Positions 1-6,223 are shown, counted from the stretch's first letter. The stretch: 6,296 bases of DNA from Sphingobacterium sp. (GCA_030146225.1 JASLCA010000022.1:1-6296), one strand, 5' to 3'. Translations and numbers: made by a program. The notes: generated by a model not told the origin, from the sequence alone.

Positions 1-255
1 ATGGAAGTTACTTGGGAGTCTGCGCTACAATTGCCATATGAGTTAACGCCTTCAGCTATTGATACAAATGGTAAGCTGGTTTTTGTTCCGAGTCATTCTG
101 GATTAGTGTCAGCAGTATACGCAAACGATGGCGCAGTTTCTTGGCAATATAAGCTTTCAAATGCCATGGTAAATCCTATTTTTGTACTTAATAACCAGCA
201 GATTATAGTCTCTACCATGGATGGTATGATTGTTAAGCTTAACCTGAAAAAATAA
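1..255 (+). CDS. C-terminal end of a PQQ-like beta-propeller protein (5' partial)
   Basis: The visible 84 codons end at a TAA at 253-255. They contain the recurring pattern of PQQ/BamB-type propeller blades: residues about 24-51 read as strand - short loop - 'GLVSAVYANDGAVSWQY' (an xAxxxxDGxxxWxY-like blade core), and residues about 66-82 give a second, closing blade ending 'DGMIVKLNLK'. Two blades cannot fold alone, so this is almost certainly the tail of a larger protein whose other blades lie upstream of the window. The ATG at position 1 is therefore probably an internal Met codon and not the true start. PQQ-like blades occur in BamB-type outer-membrane assembly lipoproteins, in quinoprotein dehydrogenases and fused to enzymes such as phosphoesterases. 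Nothing in this fragment distinguishes them, so no function is assigned. A stem-loop 35 nt after the stop probably closes its transcript. Confidence 0.7.
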   Translation: MEVTWESALQLPYELTPSAIDTNGKLVFVPSHSGLVSAVYANDGAVSWQYKLSNAMVNPIFVLNNQQIIVSTMDGMIVKLNLKK

Positions 256-289
256 GGAAATCGTTTAAGTGATATTTAAAATAGTGCCC

Positions 290-348
290 AACAAGGGAGC
301 TAATAACGTATAAGAAAATCTCTATAAATAAAATTATTAGCCCTTGTT
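290..348 (+). terminator. Stem-loop after the propeller gene, possible terminator
   Basis: The left arm AACAAGGG (290-297) plus CTAATAA (300-306) pairs fully with TTATTAG (334-340) plus CCCTTGTT (341-348). This makes a 15-bp stem with a 2-nt AG bulge (298-299) and a 27-nt AT-rich loop. It starts 35 nt after the stop codon of the upstream gene, a fitting place for a terminator. Against this, the 3' side (ATTCAGTTTATT) lacks a clean T run, so it could instead be an mRNA 3'-end stabilising structure or part of a repeat element (see findings). Confidence 0.45.
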
Positions 349-705
349 ATTCAGTTTATTGACAGATTGTTGAACGATTTAGCAAGGAAAGTTAAAATTT
401 CTGTAGATGGGTACTGAAAGAAATAAAGAAAATGTTACATTTATTCATCAATATTAACCCTTGCTTGTTGGCCCGCAATAGGACAAGCTTGGATTCTACA
501 AAATGTGGTTTCCAAGGAATAGTATTAAGCTGGAGAAATCCTTTTGAATTAATGTATAAAACTTGCAGTAGGTAAGTCTGTTGGTCTGTGTCTTAATCGG
601 TGCTAGCGTAAGCTACTTTAGAGCCAATTGGAAGTGTAGATTAGCTATTTATAAGGGCAAGATTAATATTGTGAAAATTAACAAATTGTTTGGAAAATAA
701 AGTTT

Positions 706-724
706 TGCGTGTTTGTGCGTGTTT
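706..724. repeat. Direct repeat TGCGTGTTT x2, 10-bp period
   Basis: TGCGTGTTT occurs at 706-714 and again at 716-724, so the copies are displaced by exactly 10 bp, about one turn of the helix. They sit just upstream of and across the putative -33 element of the murQ promoter, where an activator or repressor would bind. This could be a chance G/T-rich repeat; no regulator is identified. Confidence 0.45.
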
Positions 725-745
725 TGATTAAAATTCGCATATTTG
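712..745 (+). promoter_or_regulatory. Probable murQ promoter (Bacteroidota type)
   Basis: TTTG at 712-715 and CATATTTG at 738-745 match the phylum's -33 (TTTG) and -7 (TAnnTTTG) elements, with one mismatch in the first base of the -7 box. The 22-nt gap is at the long end of the usual range. Transcription would start near 751-753, about 18 nt before the murQ ATG. A weaker alternative -7 box, TTTATTTG, lies at 758-765 but has no well-placed -33 partner. Confidence 0.5.
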
Positions 746-769
746 TATAATAGAGTTTTTATTTGTGAT

Positions 770-1579
770 ATGATAAGAGTAACTGAAAAGGAGTCGAACT
801 ACCAGGATTTAGATAAAATGTCTGTTAAAGATCTTTTAACAAACATGAACAGTGAAGATAAGACGGTTCCTAACGCAGTCGCCAAGGCCATCCCTCAACT
901 AGAGGGGCTCGTGCAAGCTACTGTGGAGAAGATGAAGCAAGGTGGTCGTTTATTTTATATAGGAGCGGGTACAAGTGGGCGTTTAGGCATTCTAGATGCT
1001 TCGGAGTGTCCACCTACCTTTGGGGTTCCTTTTGATTGGGTTATTGGTTTAATAGCCGGAGGCGATATTGCCATTCGGAAGGCGGTAGAGTTTGCTGAAG
1101 ACGATATGGAGCAAGCTTGGAAGGATTTGGAAGAGTTTGGCGTGAACCAGAATGATGTGATTGTGGGCATTGCGGCATCAGGTACTACACCTTATGTTAT
1201 TGGAGGCTTGCGTACGGCCAATGAAAAAGGCCTAATCACAGGCTGTATAGTCTGTAACGATGGCTCGCCTATAGCAGCTGAGGCACAATTTCCGGTTGAG
1301 GTTGTTGTAGGTCCTGAGTTTGTGACGGGATCCACACGCATGAAATCTGGTACAGCTCAAAAACTTGCCTTAAATATGTTGAGTACTTCAGTTATGATAC
1401 AACTGGGACGTGTTAAGGGGAATAAAATGGTAGATATGCAACTCTCTAACATTAAGTTAGTCGCAAGGGGAGTTCGTATGGTTATGGAAGAGACCGGAGC
1501 CGACGAAGAGATTGCATCTGCTTTATTAGAAGAATTTGGTAATGTGCGTAAAGCCATAGAGAATTACCGCGTTAAATAG
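770..1579 (+). CDS. murQ: N-acetylmuramic acid 6-phosphate etherase MurQ
   Basis: MurQ is a cytoplasmic lyase that cleaves the D-lactyl ether of MurNAc-6-phosphate to give GlcNAc-6-phosphate and D-lactate, the key step in recycling or using peptidoglycan MurNAc. From the ATG at 770 the protein has 269 residues. The SIS-type sugar-phosphate fold is marked by YIGAGTSGRLGILDASECPP (residues 63-82). E79 in 'ASEC' and E110 in 'EFAEDD' align with the two active-site glutamates known in E. coli MurQ (E83, E114). Residues 181-198 (GPEFVTGSTRMKSGTAQK) fit the MurQ/GCKR family signature. An in-frame TTG at 743 would add nine residues but lies inside the -7 promoter box. MIRVTEKES is the typical start of Bacteroidota MurQ, so ATG 770 is chosen. 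There is no Shine-Dalgarno sequence, only an AT-rich leader. The protein is about 30 residues shorter than E. coli MurQ at the C-terminus, as usual in this phylum. The symporter gene follows after 24 nt, probably in the same operon. No MurNAc kinase gene is in the window. Confidence 0.95.
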   Translation: MIRVTEKESNYQDLDKMSVKDLLTNMNSEDKTVPNAVAKAIPQLEGLVQATVEKMKQGGRLFYIGAGTSGRLGILDASECPPTFGVPFDWVIGLIAGGDIAIRKAVEFAEDDMEQAWKDLEEFGVNQNDVIVGIAASGTTPYVIGGLRTANEKGLITGCIVCNDGSPIAAEAQFPVEVVVGPEFVTGSTRMKSGTAQKLALNMLSTSVMIQLGRVKGNKMVDMQLSNIKLVARGVRMVMEETGADEEIASALLEEFGNVRKAIENYRVK

Positions 1580-1603
1580 TTTACCTAAATTAAGAAAAAC
1601 ATT

Positions 1604-3097
1604 ATGTCTCCATTTGTATTACTGATGTTTCTAGTGGTGTATTTCGGGCTTTTATTGGCCGTTGCACACTTTACCTCTAGAAAATCGGCCGACAATTCCA
1701 CTTTCTTTGTGGCGAATAGAAACTCCAAGTGGTACATGGTTGCCTTTGGGATGATTGGAACGGCACTTTCTGGTGTAACCTTTATATCTGTACCGGGTGC
1801 AGTAGGCGTTTCCAATTTTAGTTATTTTCAATTTGTATTGGGAAATGCATTGGGCTTTATTGTTATTGCCTATGTCTTATTGCCCCTTTATTACCGGATG
1901 AATCTAACATCTATTTATACCTATTTGGAAGAGCGTCTAGGGCATAAAAGTTATAAGACAGGGGCAATGATTTTCTTGATCTCACGTACGGTAGGTTCAG
2001 CTTTCCGTCTGTATTTGGTCGCTATTATCTTACAGAAATTCATCTTTGATGCTTGGAACGTGCCTTTTGGTGTGACGGTCGCAGGTTGTTTATTGTTGAT
2101 TTGGATGTATACCAATAAGGGGGGACTGAAGACCATTATTATTACGGATACCTTACAGACGTTCTGTCTTTTATTCGCCGTTATTCTTTCCATCTACTTT
2201 ATGGCAGATGGCTTGGGTATTTCTGTTTTCGAGGCTTTCGAAAAGGTAAAGGATAGTACTTACTCACAGATTGTGGTATGGGAAAACCTATTGGGGGATA
2301 AGAATCACTTCTGGAAGCATGTTATTGGCGGGGCATTCGTAACCATTGCGATGACAGGCTTGGACCAGGATTTAATGCAGAAGAACTTAAGCATGAAGAC
2401 CATTGGGGAGGCGCAGAAGAATATGATTACCTTCACGAGCATCTTTGTGGTGATCAATTTATTCTTCCTAGCAGTTGGAGCTTTATTGTATATCTATGTT
2501 GCAGAAAAGGGGATTGACATCTCGGGCTTACTTACGCCTGACTACCTATACCCTGAGATTGCCTTAAACTACCTTTCCGTATCGGCAGGTATTATCTTTA
2601 TGATGGGTTTGACTGCTGCCACCTTTGCCACGACAGATTCAGCCTTGACAGCCTTGACGACTTCTTACTGTATAGATTTCTTAAACTTCAATAAGAAGGA
2701 AAATCCAAATGATCCAGCCTTAGTAAAGCAGCGTAATATTGTGCACCTAGTGTTTTCGGTGCTTATACTACTTGTTATTTTGGTGTTTAGACTGCTGAAC
2801 AACGACTCTGTTGTAACGGCGATCTTTACAGCAGCAAGTTATACCTATGGGCCATTATTGGGATTGTTTGCCTTTGGGATCTTGACCAAGTATAAGGTGA
2901 ATGACAATTTAGTACCATACTTCTGTATCTTATCACCTATTATTCTATTTGTATTGAATATGTATGTGATTATACCACATACTACCTACCGTATAGGCTT
3001 TGAGCTTATCGTGTACAATGCTTTAATTACGATTTTAATGTTATGGTTTACCTCTCCAGGTAAGCTGGATAAAGACGCTAAAGCAGCTTCGCTATAG
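1604..3097 (+). CDS. Sodium:solute symporter (SSS family), candidate MurNAc importer
   Basis: This 497-residue inner-membrane protein has about 13 hydrophobic segments (roughly residues 2-22, 44-66, 73-96, 119-145, 152-169, 177-203, 236-257, 274-300, 322-356, 379-397, 403-427, 436-456, 464-484), the topology expected of LeuT-fold SSS transporters. Family landmarks are GMIGTALSGVTFISVPGAVG (49-68, the broken first core helix), GGLKTIIITDTLQ (173-185), TGLDQDLMQKNLS (251-263) and the Ser/Thr-rich TAATFATTDSALTALTT (337-353), which matches the helix carrying the Na+ site. Family membership is secure; substrate is not readable from sequence. It starts 24 nt after murQ with an A-rich leader (AAGAAAAAC) and no promoter between, so co-transcription is likely and MurNAc or a related cell-wall sugar is the best guess. 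Because punA follows after 62 nt, a nucleoside substrate is a less likely alternative. No truncation or frameshift is seen. Confidence 0.88.
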   Translation: MSPFVLLMFLVVYFGLLLAVAHFTSRKSADNSTFFVANRNSKWYMVAFGMIGTALSGVTFISVPGAVGVSNFSYFQFVLGNALGFIVIAYVLLPLYYRMNLTSIYTYLEERLGHKSYKTGAMIFLISRTVGSAFRLYLVAIILQKFIFDAWNVPFGVTVAGCLLLIWMYTNKGGLKTIIITDTLQTFCLLFAVILSIYFMADGLGISVFEAFEKVKDSTYSQIVVWENLLGDKNHFWKHVIGGAFVTIAMTGLDQDLMQKNLSMKTIGEAQKNMITFTSIFVVINLFFLAVGALLYIYVAEKGIDISGLLTPDYLYPEIALNYLSVSAGIIFMMGLTAATFATTDSALTALTTSYCIDFLNFNKKENPNDPALVKQRNIVHLVFSVLILLVILVFRLLNNDSVVTAIFTAASYTYGPLLGLFAFGILTKYKVNDNLVPYFCILSPIILFVLNMYVIIPHTTYRIGFELIVYNALITILMLWFTSPGKLDKDAKAASL

Positions 3098-3108
3098 TGT
3101 ATTAGGGA

Positions 3109-3140
3109 TTTGTGTGTGCAAAAAAATTAACCTAAGTTTG
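3109..3140 (+). promoter_or_regulatory. Probable punA promoter
   Basis: TTTG at 3109-3112 and an exact TAnnTTTG box (TAAGTTTG, 3133-3140), separated by 20 nt, match the Bacteroidota -33/-7 consensus well. Transcription would begin near 3146-3148, leaving a leader of only about 13 nt before the ATG. The -7 box lies in the central hairpin of the inverted repeat 3113-3160. Confidence 0.6.
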
Positions 3141-3160
3141 GGTAAATGATTTTGCACACA
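3113..3160. promoter_or_regulatory. Extended inverted repeat spanning punA promoter and start codon
   Basis: TGTGTGCAAAA (3113-3123) is an exact inverted copy of TTTTGCACACA (3150-3160), and the last base is the A of the punA ATG. Around the same axis further pairs form: 3126-3128 with 3145-3147, and 3130-3134 with 3139-3143 (one G-T), leaving an AGTT loop. That is 19 pairs in 48 nt with three mismatched positions. It could act as a DNA operator, or in read-through mRNA from the symporter as a hairpin hiding the punA start. As a terminator it lacks a following T run (TGTATCACTT). Confidence 0.5.
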
Positions 3161-3975
3161 TGTATCACTTAATAGAAGAAACCCTAGAATTTGTTCGCCG
3201 TAAGATTGGCGACTTCTCTCCTGAATTTGGCATTGTATTAGGCACTGGCTTAGGTAAGCTGGTGGATGAAATAGAAGTTGAACATCAACTTATGTATGCT
3301 AATATTCCAAACTTTCCGATTTCAACCGTTGAATTTCATACCGGAAAGCTCATATTTGGGCTTTTAAATGGTCGCAGGGTTGTCGCTATGCAAGGCCGAT
3401 TGCATTACTATGAAGGCTATGGCATGCAAGAAATAACTTTTCCCATTCGCGTGATGAAAGGCTTAGGCATTCAGAAGCTTTTCGTTTCCAATGCTTCGGG
3501 ATCTCTAAATCCAAGCATCCTAAAAGGGGATATCGGTATTATCGAGGATCATATCAATCTTTTGCCTGACAATCCGTTAAGGGGGTCAAATGATGAAGAC
3601 CTGGGCCCACGATTCCCAGACATGAGCCAAGCCTATAATAAGCAGATGCTGCAACAGGGATTAGCCTTGGCTGATGAACATGGCATCCGCGCGCACAAGG
3701 TCGTGTATGTGGCTGCACCGGGCCCTAATCTAGAGACTAGAGCCGAGTATCGTTATATGCGGATTATTGGAGGTGATATAGTAGGTATGAGTACCGTCCC
3801 GGAAGTTATTGTGGCCAATCATATGAACCTGCCTGTTTTTGCCATTTCGGTAATAACGGATGAAGGCTTTCATGCGGATCTTCAGCCCGTTTCCTTGCAG
3901 GAGATCGTGGCGGTTGCTTCAGCGGCTGAACCCAAGATGACAAAGATTCTAAAAGAATTAATAGCCTTGCAATAA
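3160..3975 (+). CDS. punA: Purine nucleoside phosphorylase, trimeric (PNP-I/MTAP) family
   Basis: This cytoplasmic enzyme of purine salvage splits purine nucleosides with phosphate into free base and ribose-1-phosphate. The 271-residue length is normal for trimeric PNP-I. Visible landmarks are GTGLG (28-32, phosphate loop), H60 in 'EFHTGK', MQGRLHYYEGY (77-87, with R80, H82 and Y84 matching human PNP R84/H86/Y88), NASGSLN (111-117), GPNLETRAEYR (188-198, with E192 matching the base-binding E201 of human PNP) and GMSTVPEVIVANH (209-221). Two pocket positions differ from classic 6-oxopurine PNPs: D234 (human N243) and a hydrophobic residue, L246, where human PNP has H257. Both look like MTA phosphorylase, so specificity may extend to 6-aminopurine nucleosides or methylthioadenosine. 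The ATG at 3160 puts the first conserved helix right at the N-terminus, as in relatives. The gene has its own promoter, and the porin gene begins 53 nt after its stop. Confidence 0.92.
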   Translation: MYHLIEETLEFVRRKIGDFSPEFGIVLGTGLGKLVDEIEVEHQLMYANIPNFPISTVEFHTGKLIFGLLNGRRVVAMQGRLHYYEGYGMQEITFPIRVMKGLGIQKLFVSNASGSLNPSILKGDIGIIEDHINLLPDNPLRGSNDEDLGPRFPDMSQAYNKQMLQQGLALADEHGIRAHKVVYVAAPGPNLETRAEYRYMRIIGGDIVGMSTVPEVIVANHMNLPVFAISVITDEGFHADLQPVSLQEIVAVASAAEPKMTKILKELIALQ

Positions 3976-3999
3976 ATGTGAATTTTAGCCGTACTTTTG
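3967..3999 (+). promoter_or_regulatory. Probable promoter for the porin gene
   Basis: An exact TAnnTTTG box (TACTTTTG, 3992-3999) is preceded at 22 nt by TTG (3967-3969), which lies in the last codons of punA. The -33 match is minimal and the gap long, so it may be a secondary promoter inside a punA-porin unit. Predicted start near 4005-4007, about 23 nt before the porin ATG. Confidence 0.42.
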
Positions 4000-4028
4000 T
4001 TGAGATTTACACGAATATTTAGGCATTA

Positions 4029-6020
4029 ATGGATAGATACTTTAGACTGCTTTCGCTTATTTTTGTTTTTAGTCTACTTAGCTTTTCTTATGTATCAGCA
4101 CAAGTTGAGGAAGAGTTTAGTAGTGCCCTTGACTCAGCGCGGGCTAAGGAAGATAACAAGCAGGATTCGGTTGTGTTTACAGCCAAGTACGTTCGCTATG
4201 CGACTTTAGCCATGCTGAAGAAAGCGACACATACCGTTCAGCTAGATACCTCCCATGTAAACTTTCAATATTACAATAAGCAGAATTTGCCTTGGAACCC
4301 CAGTATTAATCTAGGGGCCTATGGCTTGGCTACCCGGGATTTGTTGTTTACCCCAAATAAGACGATTGGCTTTCAATCGGGCTTTCATGCCTTGGAACGC
4401 TACCTGCTAACTCCAGATAGCTTACAGTATTTCCGAGCGCGTGCCAGGTACTCAGAGTTGTATGCGGTAGGATTTTTCTTTGATGATCAGGTCTTTCGCG
4501 CACGATTGGCGCAAAATATTAATCCTCGTTGGAATATAGGGGCTGAGTATCATGCGACCAATACGGATGGCTTCTATATCAATCAAGATTACAACGACCG
4601 TAAGGCGGCATTGTTTTCTTGGTATGAATCCGAAAGTCATCGCTATAATCTACTGGTAAATGCGACCTTTAACAGCTTGAACTCCCCTGAAAATGGCGCT
4701 GTGATATTTGAAGATCTCTTTGGCAAGGGCGAAGATAAGCCAACCTCCAATTTAGGTCTGGCAACGCGATTGTCAGGTCGTAATAAAGACCGTCCACATA
4801 ATAAATGGAAAGATAATGGTGCTTTTATCCGCCAATCTTACTTCTTTGGCCGATTGGACACCTTAAATGTGGGCACTCCAGAGATGGAGGTACACCCAAC
4901 CAATGCGGTGGCACATAATAGTTCGATTCGACAACGCACCTTTACCTTCTATAAGAATGAAGTGGATAAAGATAGTGCCTTTCCTTTTGGAGATGCAATC
5001 TTAGTTGATGATACAACAAAGATTACGACTATTTCTAATGAGTTTACCTATAGCTTTTATCTGCGTGGTAAAGGCGTCTTTAAGAATGAAGCTAAGTTGG
5101 ATTTGGGCTTTCAGAATGATTTAATATGGTATCAAGATAGTCTAACGTCAGATTTTTACCAAAACAGCATGCTCAAAGGCGCAATAGGCTATAAGTTTAG
5201 TGAGCGCATCAATGTACAAGGCTCCGTAAACCAGATTGTGGTGGGTAAAAATGCAGGCGACTTCCTGTATGAGGCTACCGCGGACATCCTATTAAGTGAG
5301 CAAGCTGGAAAGATTAGTTTGGGAGCTTATTCGCAGAATAAGTCTCCAGAGATGATTTTTGATCGGAACAACTATACCTATCACCAGTGGCAGCATAACT
5401 TCGATAAGTCAAAGACACAAAACCTTTCATTTGCCTATAGTAATAAGAAGCTGGGGTTTTCCGGTAAGCTAGAATACTTTCTAATGGACAATTACATGTA
5501 CTTTAAGGAGGTAGACAATCCAAGCAATGATATTCAGCTGATGCGGGTTATTAGCCCAGCCCAGTATGGAAGCATGAATCTCCTAAAGGCTTCTGTGGGT
5601 CAAAAATTTAAGTTTGGACGTTTTCACTTGGACAATCTTGTCGTATATCAGAAGTCCGATGCCGCAGATGTATTAGCCATTCCTGAGTTGTATACCTGGC
5701 ATAGCTTTTATTATGCTAATATACTATATAAGGTTATGGACTTTCGGTTAGGCGTGGATGGGCGTTTCAATTCCCCATTCCGATCGCCATCTTATGCAAT
5801 CAATGTGGGCCAGTTCTATAATGATAATGTAGGCATTGAATATTCTACCTATCCCATTATGGATTTATGGCTAACAGCCAATATTAGACGCGTGAATTTA
5901 TTCGCATCTTACAACTTTATGAATCAAATGGTATACCCAAAGGGCTTTTATACGGTGCGGAGATACCCTATGCAGGATGCAAACTTCAGGTTTGGGGTCT
6001 CTTGGAAGTTTTATGATTAA
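4029..6020 (+). CDS. Outer-membrane putative porin (Bacteroidota Porin_10-like)
   Basis: The product is a 663-residue exported protein. Residues 1-24 form a clear signal peptide: basic DRYFR, hydrophobic LLSLIFVFSLLSFSYV, then VSA before Q25 as the likely cleavage site. No lipobox Cys is present. After a polar N-terminal stretch (about 25-85) the segment NLGAYGLATRDLLFTPN (94-110) resembles the LGNxGxAxRxLxF region of the phylum's 'putative porin' family. From about residue 112 onward the chain alternates short amphipathic, aromatic-rich strands with polar turns (for example 'YSFYLRGKGVFKNEAKLDLGFQ' split over 341-362, and 559-630). It ends 'FRFGVSWKFYD', an aromatic-rich last strand typical of outer-membrane beta-barrels. 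A passive channel is the family annotation; the solute is unknown. Adjacency to punA suggests nucleosides as a weak guess. The ATG at 4029 gives the complete signal peptide and is the only sensible start. A terminator overlaps its stop codon. Confidence 0.8.
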   Translation: MDRYFRLLSLIFVFSLLSFSYVSAQVEEEFSSALDSARAKEDNKQDSVVFTAKYVRYATLAMLKKATHTVQLDTSHVNFQYYNKQNLPWNPSINLGAYGLATRDLLFTPNKTIGFQSGFHALERYLLTPDSLQYFRARARYSELYAVGFFFDDQVFRARLAQNINPRWNIGAEYHATNTDGFYINQDYNDRKAALFSWYESESHRYNLLVNATFNSLNSPENGAVIFEDLFGKGEDKPTSNLGLATRLSGRNKDRPHNKWKDNGAFIRQSYFFGRLDTLNVGTPEMEVHPTNAVAHNSSIRQRTFTFYKNEVDKDSAFPFGDAILVDDTTKITTISNEFTYSFYLRGKGVFKNEAKLDLGFQNDLIWYQDSLTSDFYQNSMLKGAIGYKFSERINVQGSVNQIVVGKNAGDFLYEATADILLSEQAGKISLGAYSQNKSPEMIFDRNNYTYHQWQHNFDKSKTQNLSFAYSNKKLGFSGKLEYFLMDNYMYFKEVDNPSNDIQLMRVISPAQYGSMNLLKASVGQKFKFGRFHLDNLVVYQKSDAADVLAIPELYTWHSFYYANILYKVMDFRLGVDGRFNSPFRSPSYAINVGQFYNDNVGIEYSTYPIMDLWLTANIRRVNLFASYNFMNQMVYPKGFYTVRRYPMQDANFRFGVSWKFYD

Positions 6021-6048
6021 TAGAATCGAAAATTAATCAGTTGTTTTT
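6014..6048 (+). terminator. Probable intrinsic terminator of the porin gene
   Basis: TGATTAAT (6014-6021) pairs perfectly with ATTAATCA (6032-6039) around a 10-nt loop, followed by GTTGTTTTT (6040-6048). The stop codon TAA (6018-6020) is inside the left arm. The stem is short and AT-rich, so the termination strength is uncertain, but the T run is well placed. Confidence 0.5.
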
Positions 6049-6090
6049 AAGCACATTGCTTATTTAAGGTGAAAAAAAGTCATAAATGTT

Positions 6091-6120
6091 TTTGAAGATT
6101 GAATTTTAGGCTTATATTTG
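6091..6120 (+). promoter_or_regulatory. Promoter of the tRNA-Val genes
   Basis: TTTG (6091-6094), an 18-nt gap and an exact TAnnTTTG box (TATATTTG, 6113-6120) form the best Bacteroidota-type promoter in the window. Transcription should start near 6126-6128, giving a leader of about 20 nt before the first tRNA. Confidence 0.7.
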
Positions 6121-6145
6121 CACACGCAATAAGACAAAAGGTTTT

Positions 6146-6223
6146 GGAGAATTAGCTCAGCTGGTTCAGAGCACCTGCCTTACAAGCAGGGGGTCACTGG
6201 TTCGAACCCAGTATTCTCCACCA
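6146..6223 (+). tRNA. tRNA-Val (anticodon UAC), CCA encoded
   Basis: A complete cloverleaf can be drawn. The acceptor stem GGAGAAT (6146-6152) pairs with ATTCTCC (6213-6219). D stem is GCTC/GAGC (6155-6158/6169-6172). Anticodon stem CCTGC/GCAGG (6174-6178/6186-6190) carries the loop CTTACAA, with anticodon TAC at 6181-6183. The variable loop is GGGTC (6191-6195). T stem ACTGG/CCAGT (6196-6200/6208-6212) has loop TTCGAAC. All stems pair fully. Discriminator A is at 6220 and the 3' CCA (6221-6223) is encoded in the DNA. UAC reads GUA and other valine codons. Confidence 0.97.

Larger units (their letters stand above)
256..769. other. Long gene-free spacer upstream of murQ
   Basis: All six frames are broken by frequent stops. 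The longest notable opening is about 66 codons on the minus strand (392-592), with no early ATG and no recognisable motif, so I see no gene. What it does hold: a strong stem-loop at 290-348, further copies of the same motif (one inverted near 453-474), a weakly structured stretch at 594-630, a 10-bp-period direct repeat at 706-724, and a probable murQ promoter at 712-745. The length is unusual beside the 24-62 nt spacers further on. It may be a decayed gene or element, or house a small RNA. I found no TAnnTTTG promoter inside it other than the near-match next to murQ. Confidence 0.6.

Noticed and set aside
286..474. Integron attC-like site, because GCCCAAC (286-292) fits the RYYYAAC core
   Set aside because: The facing core near 467 (GTTGGCC) does not fit GTTRRRY, the arms do not follow attC order, and no integrase or cassette genes are nearby.
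392..592. Minus-strand open stretch of about 66 codons in the long spacer
   Set aside because: It has no ATG near its beginning, no ribosome-binding context, no promoter and no recognisable protein motif; it is compatible with chance in AT-rich DNA.
743..769. Nine extra N-terminal codons for murQ from a TTG start at 743
   Set aside because: The TTG lies in the probable -7 promoter box, the added residues (MYNRVFICD) do not resemble MurQ, and ATG 770 gives the usual family N-terminus.
3113..3160. Intrinsic terminator of the murQ-symporter operon
   Set aside because: The stem is long but is not followed by a T run and ends on the punA start codon; a regulatory dyad fits better, although partial termination cannot be excluded.
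6048..6062. Small hairpin TAAGC/GCTTA downstream of the porin
   Set aside because: Only 5 bp with a 5-nt loop and no T run; expected by chance at this base composition.
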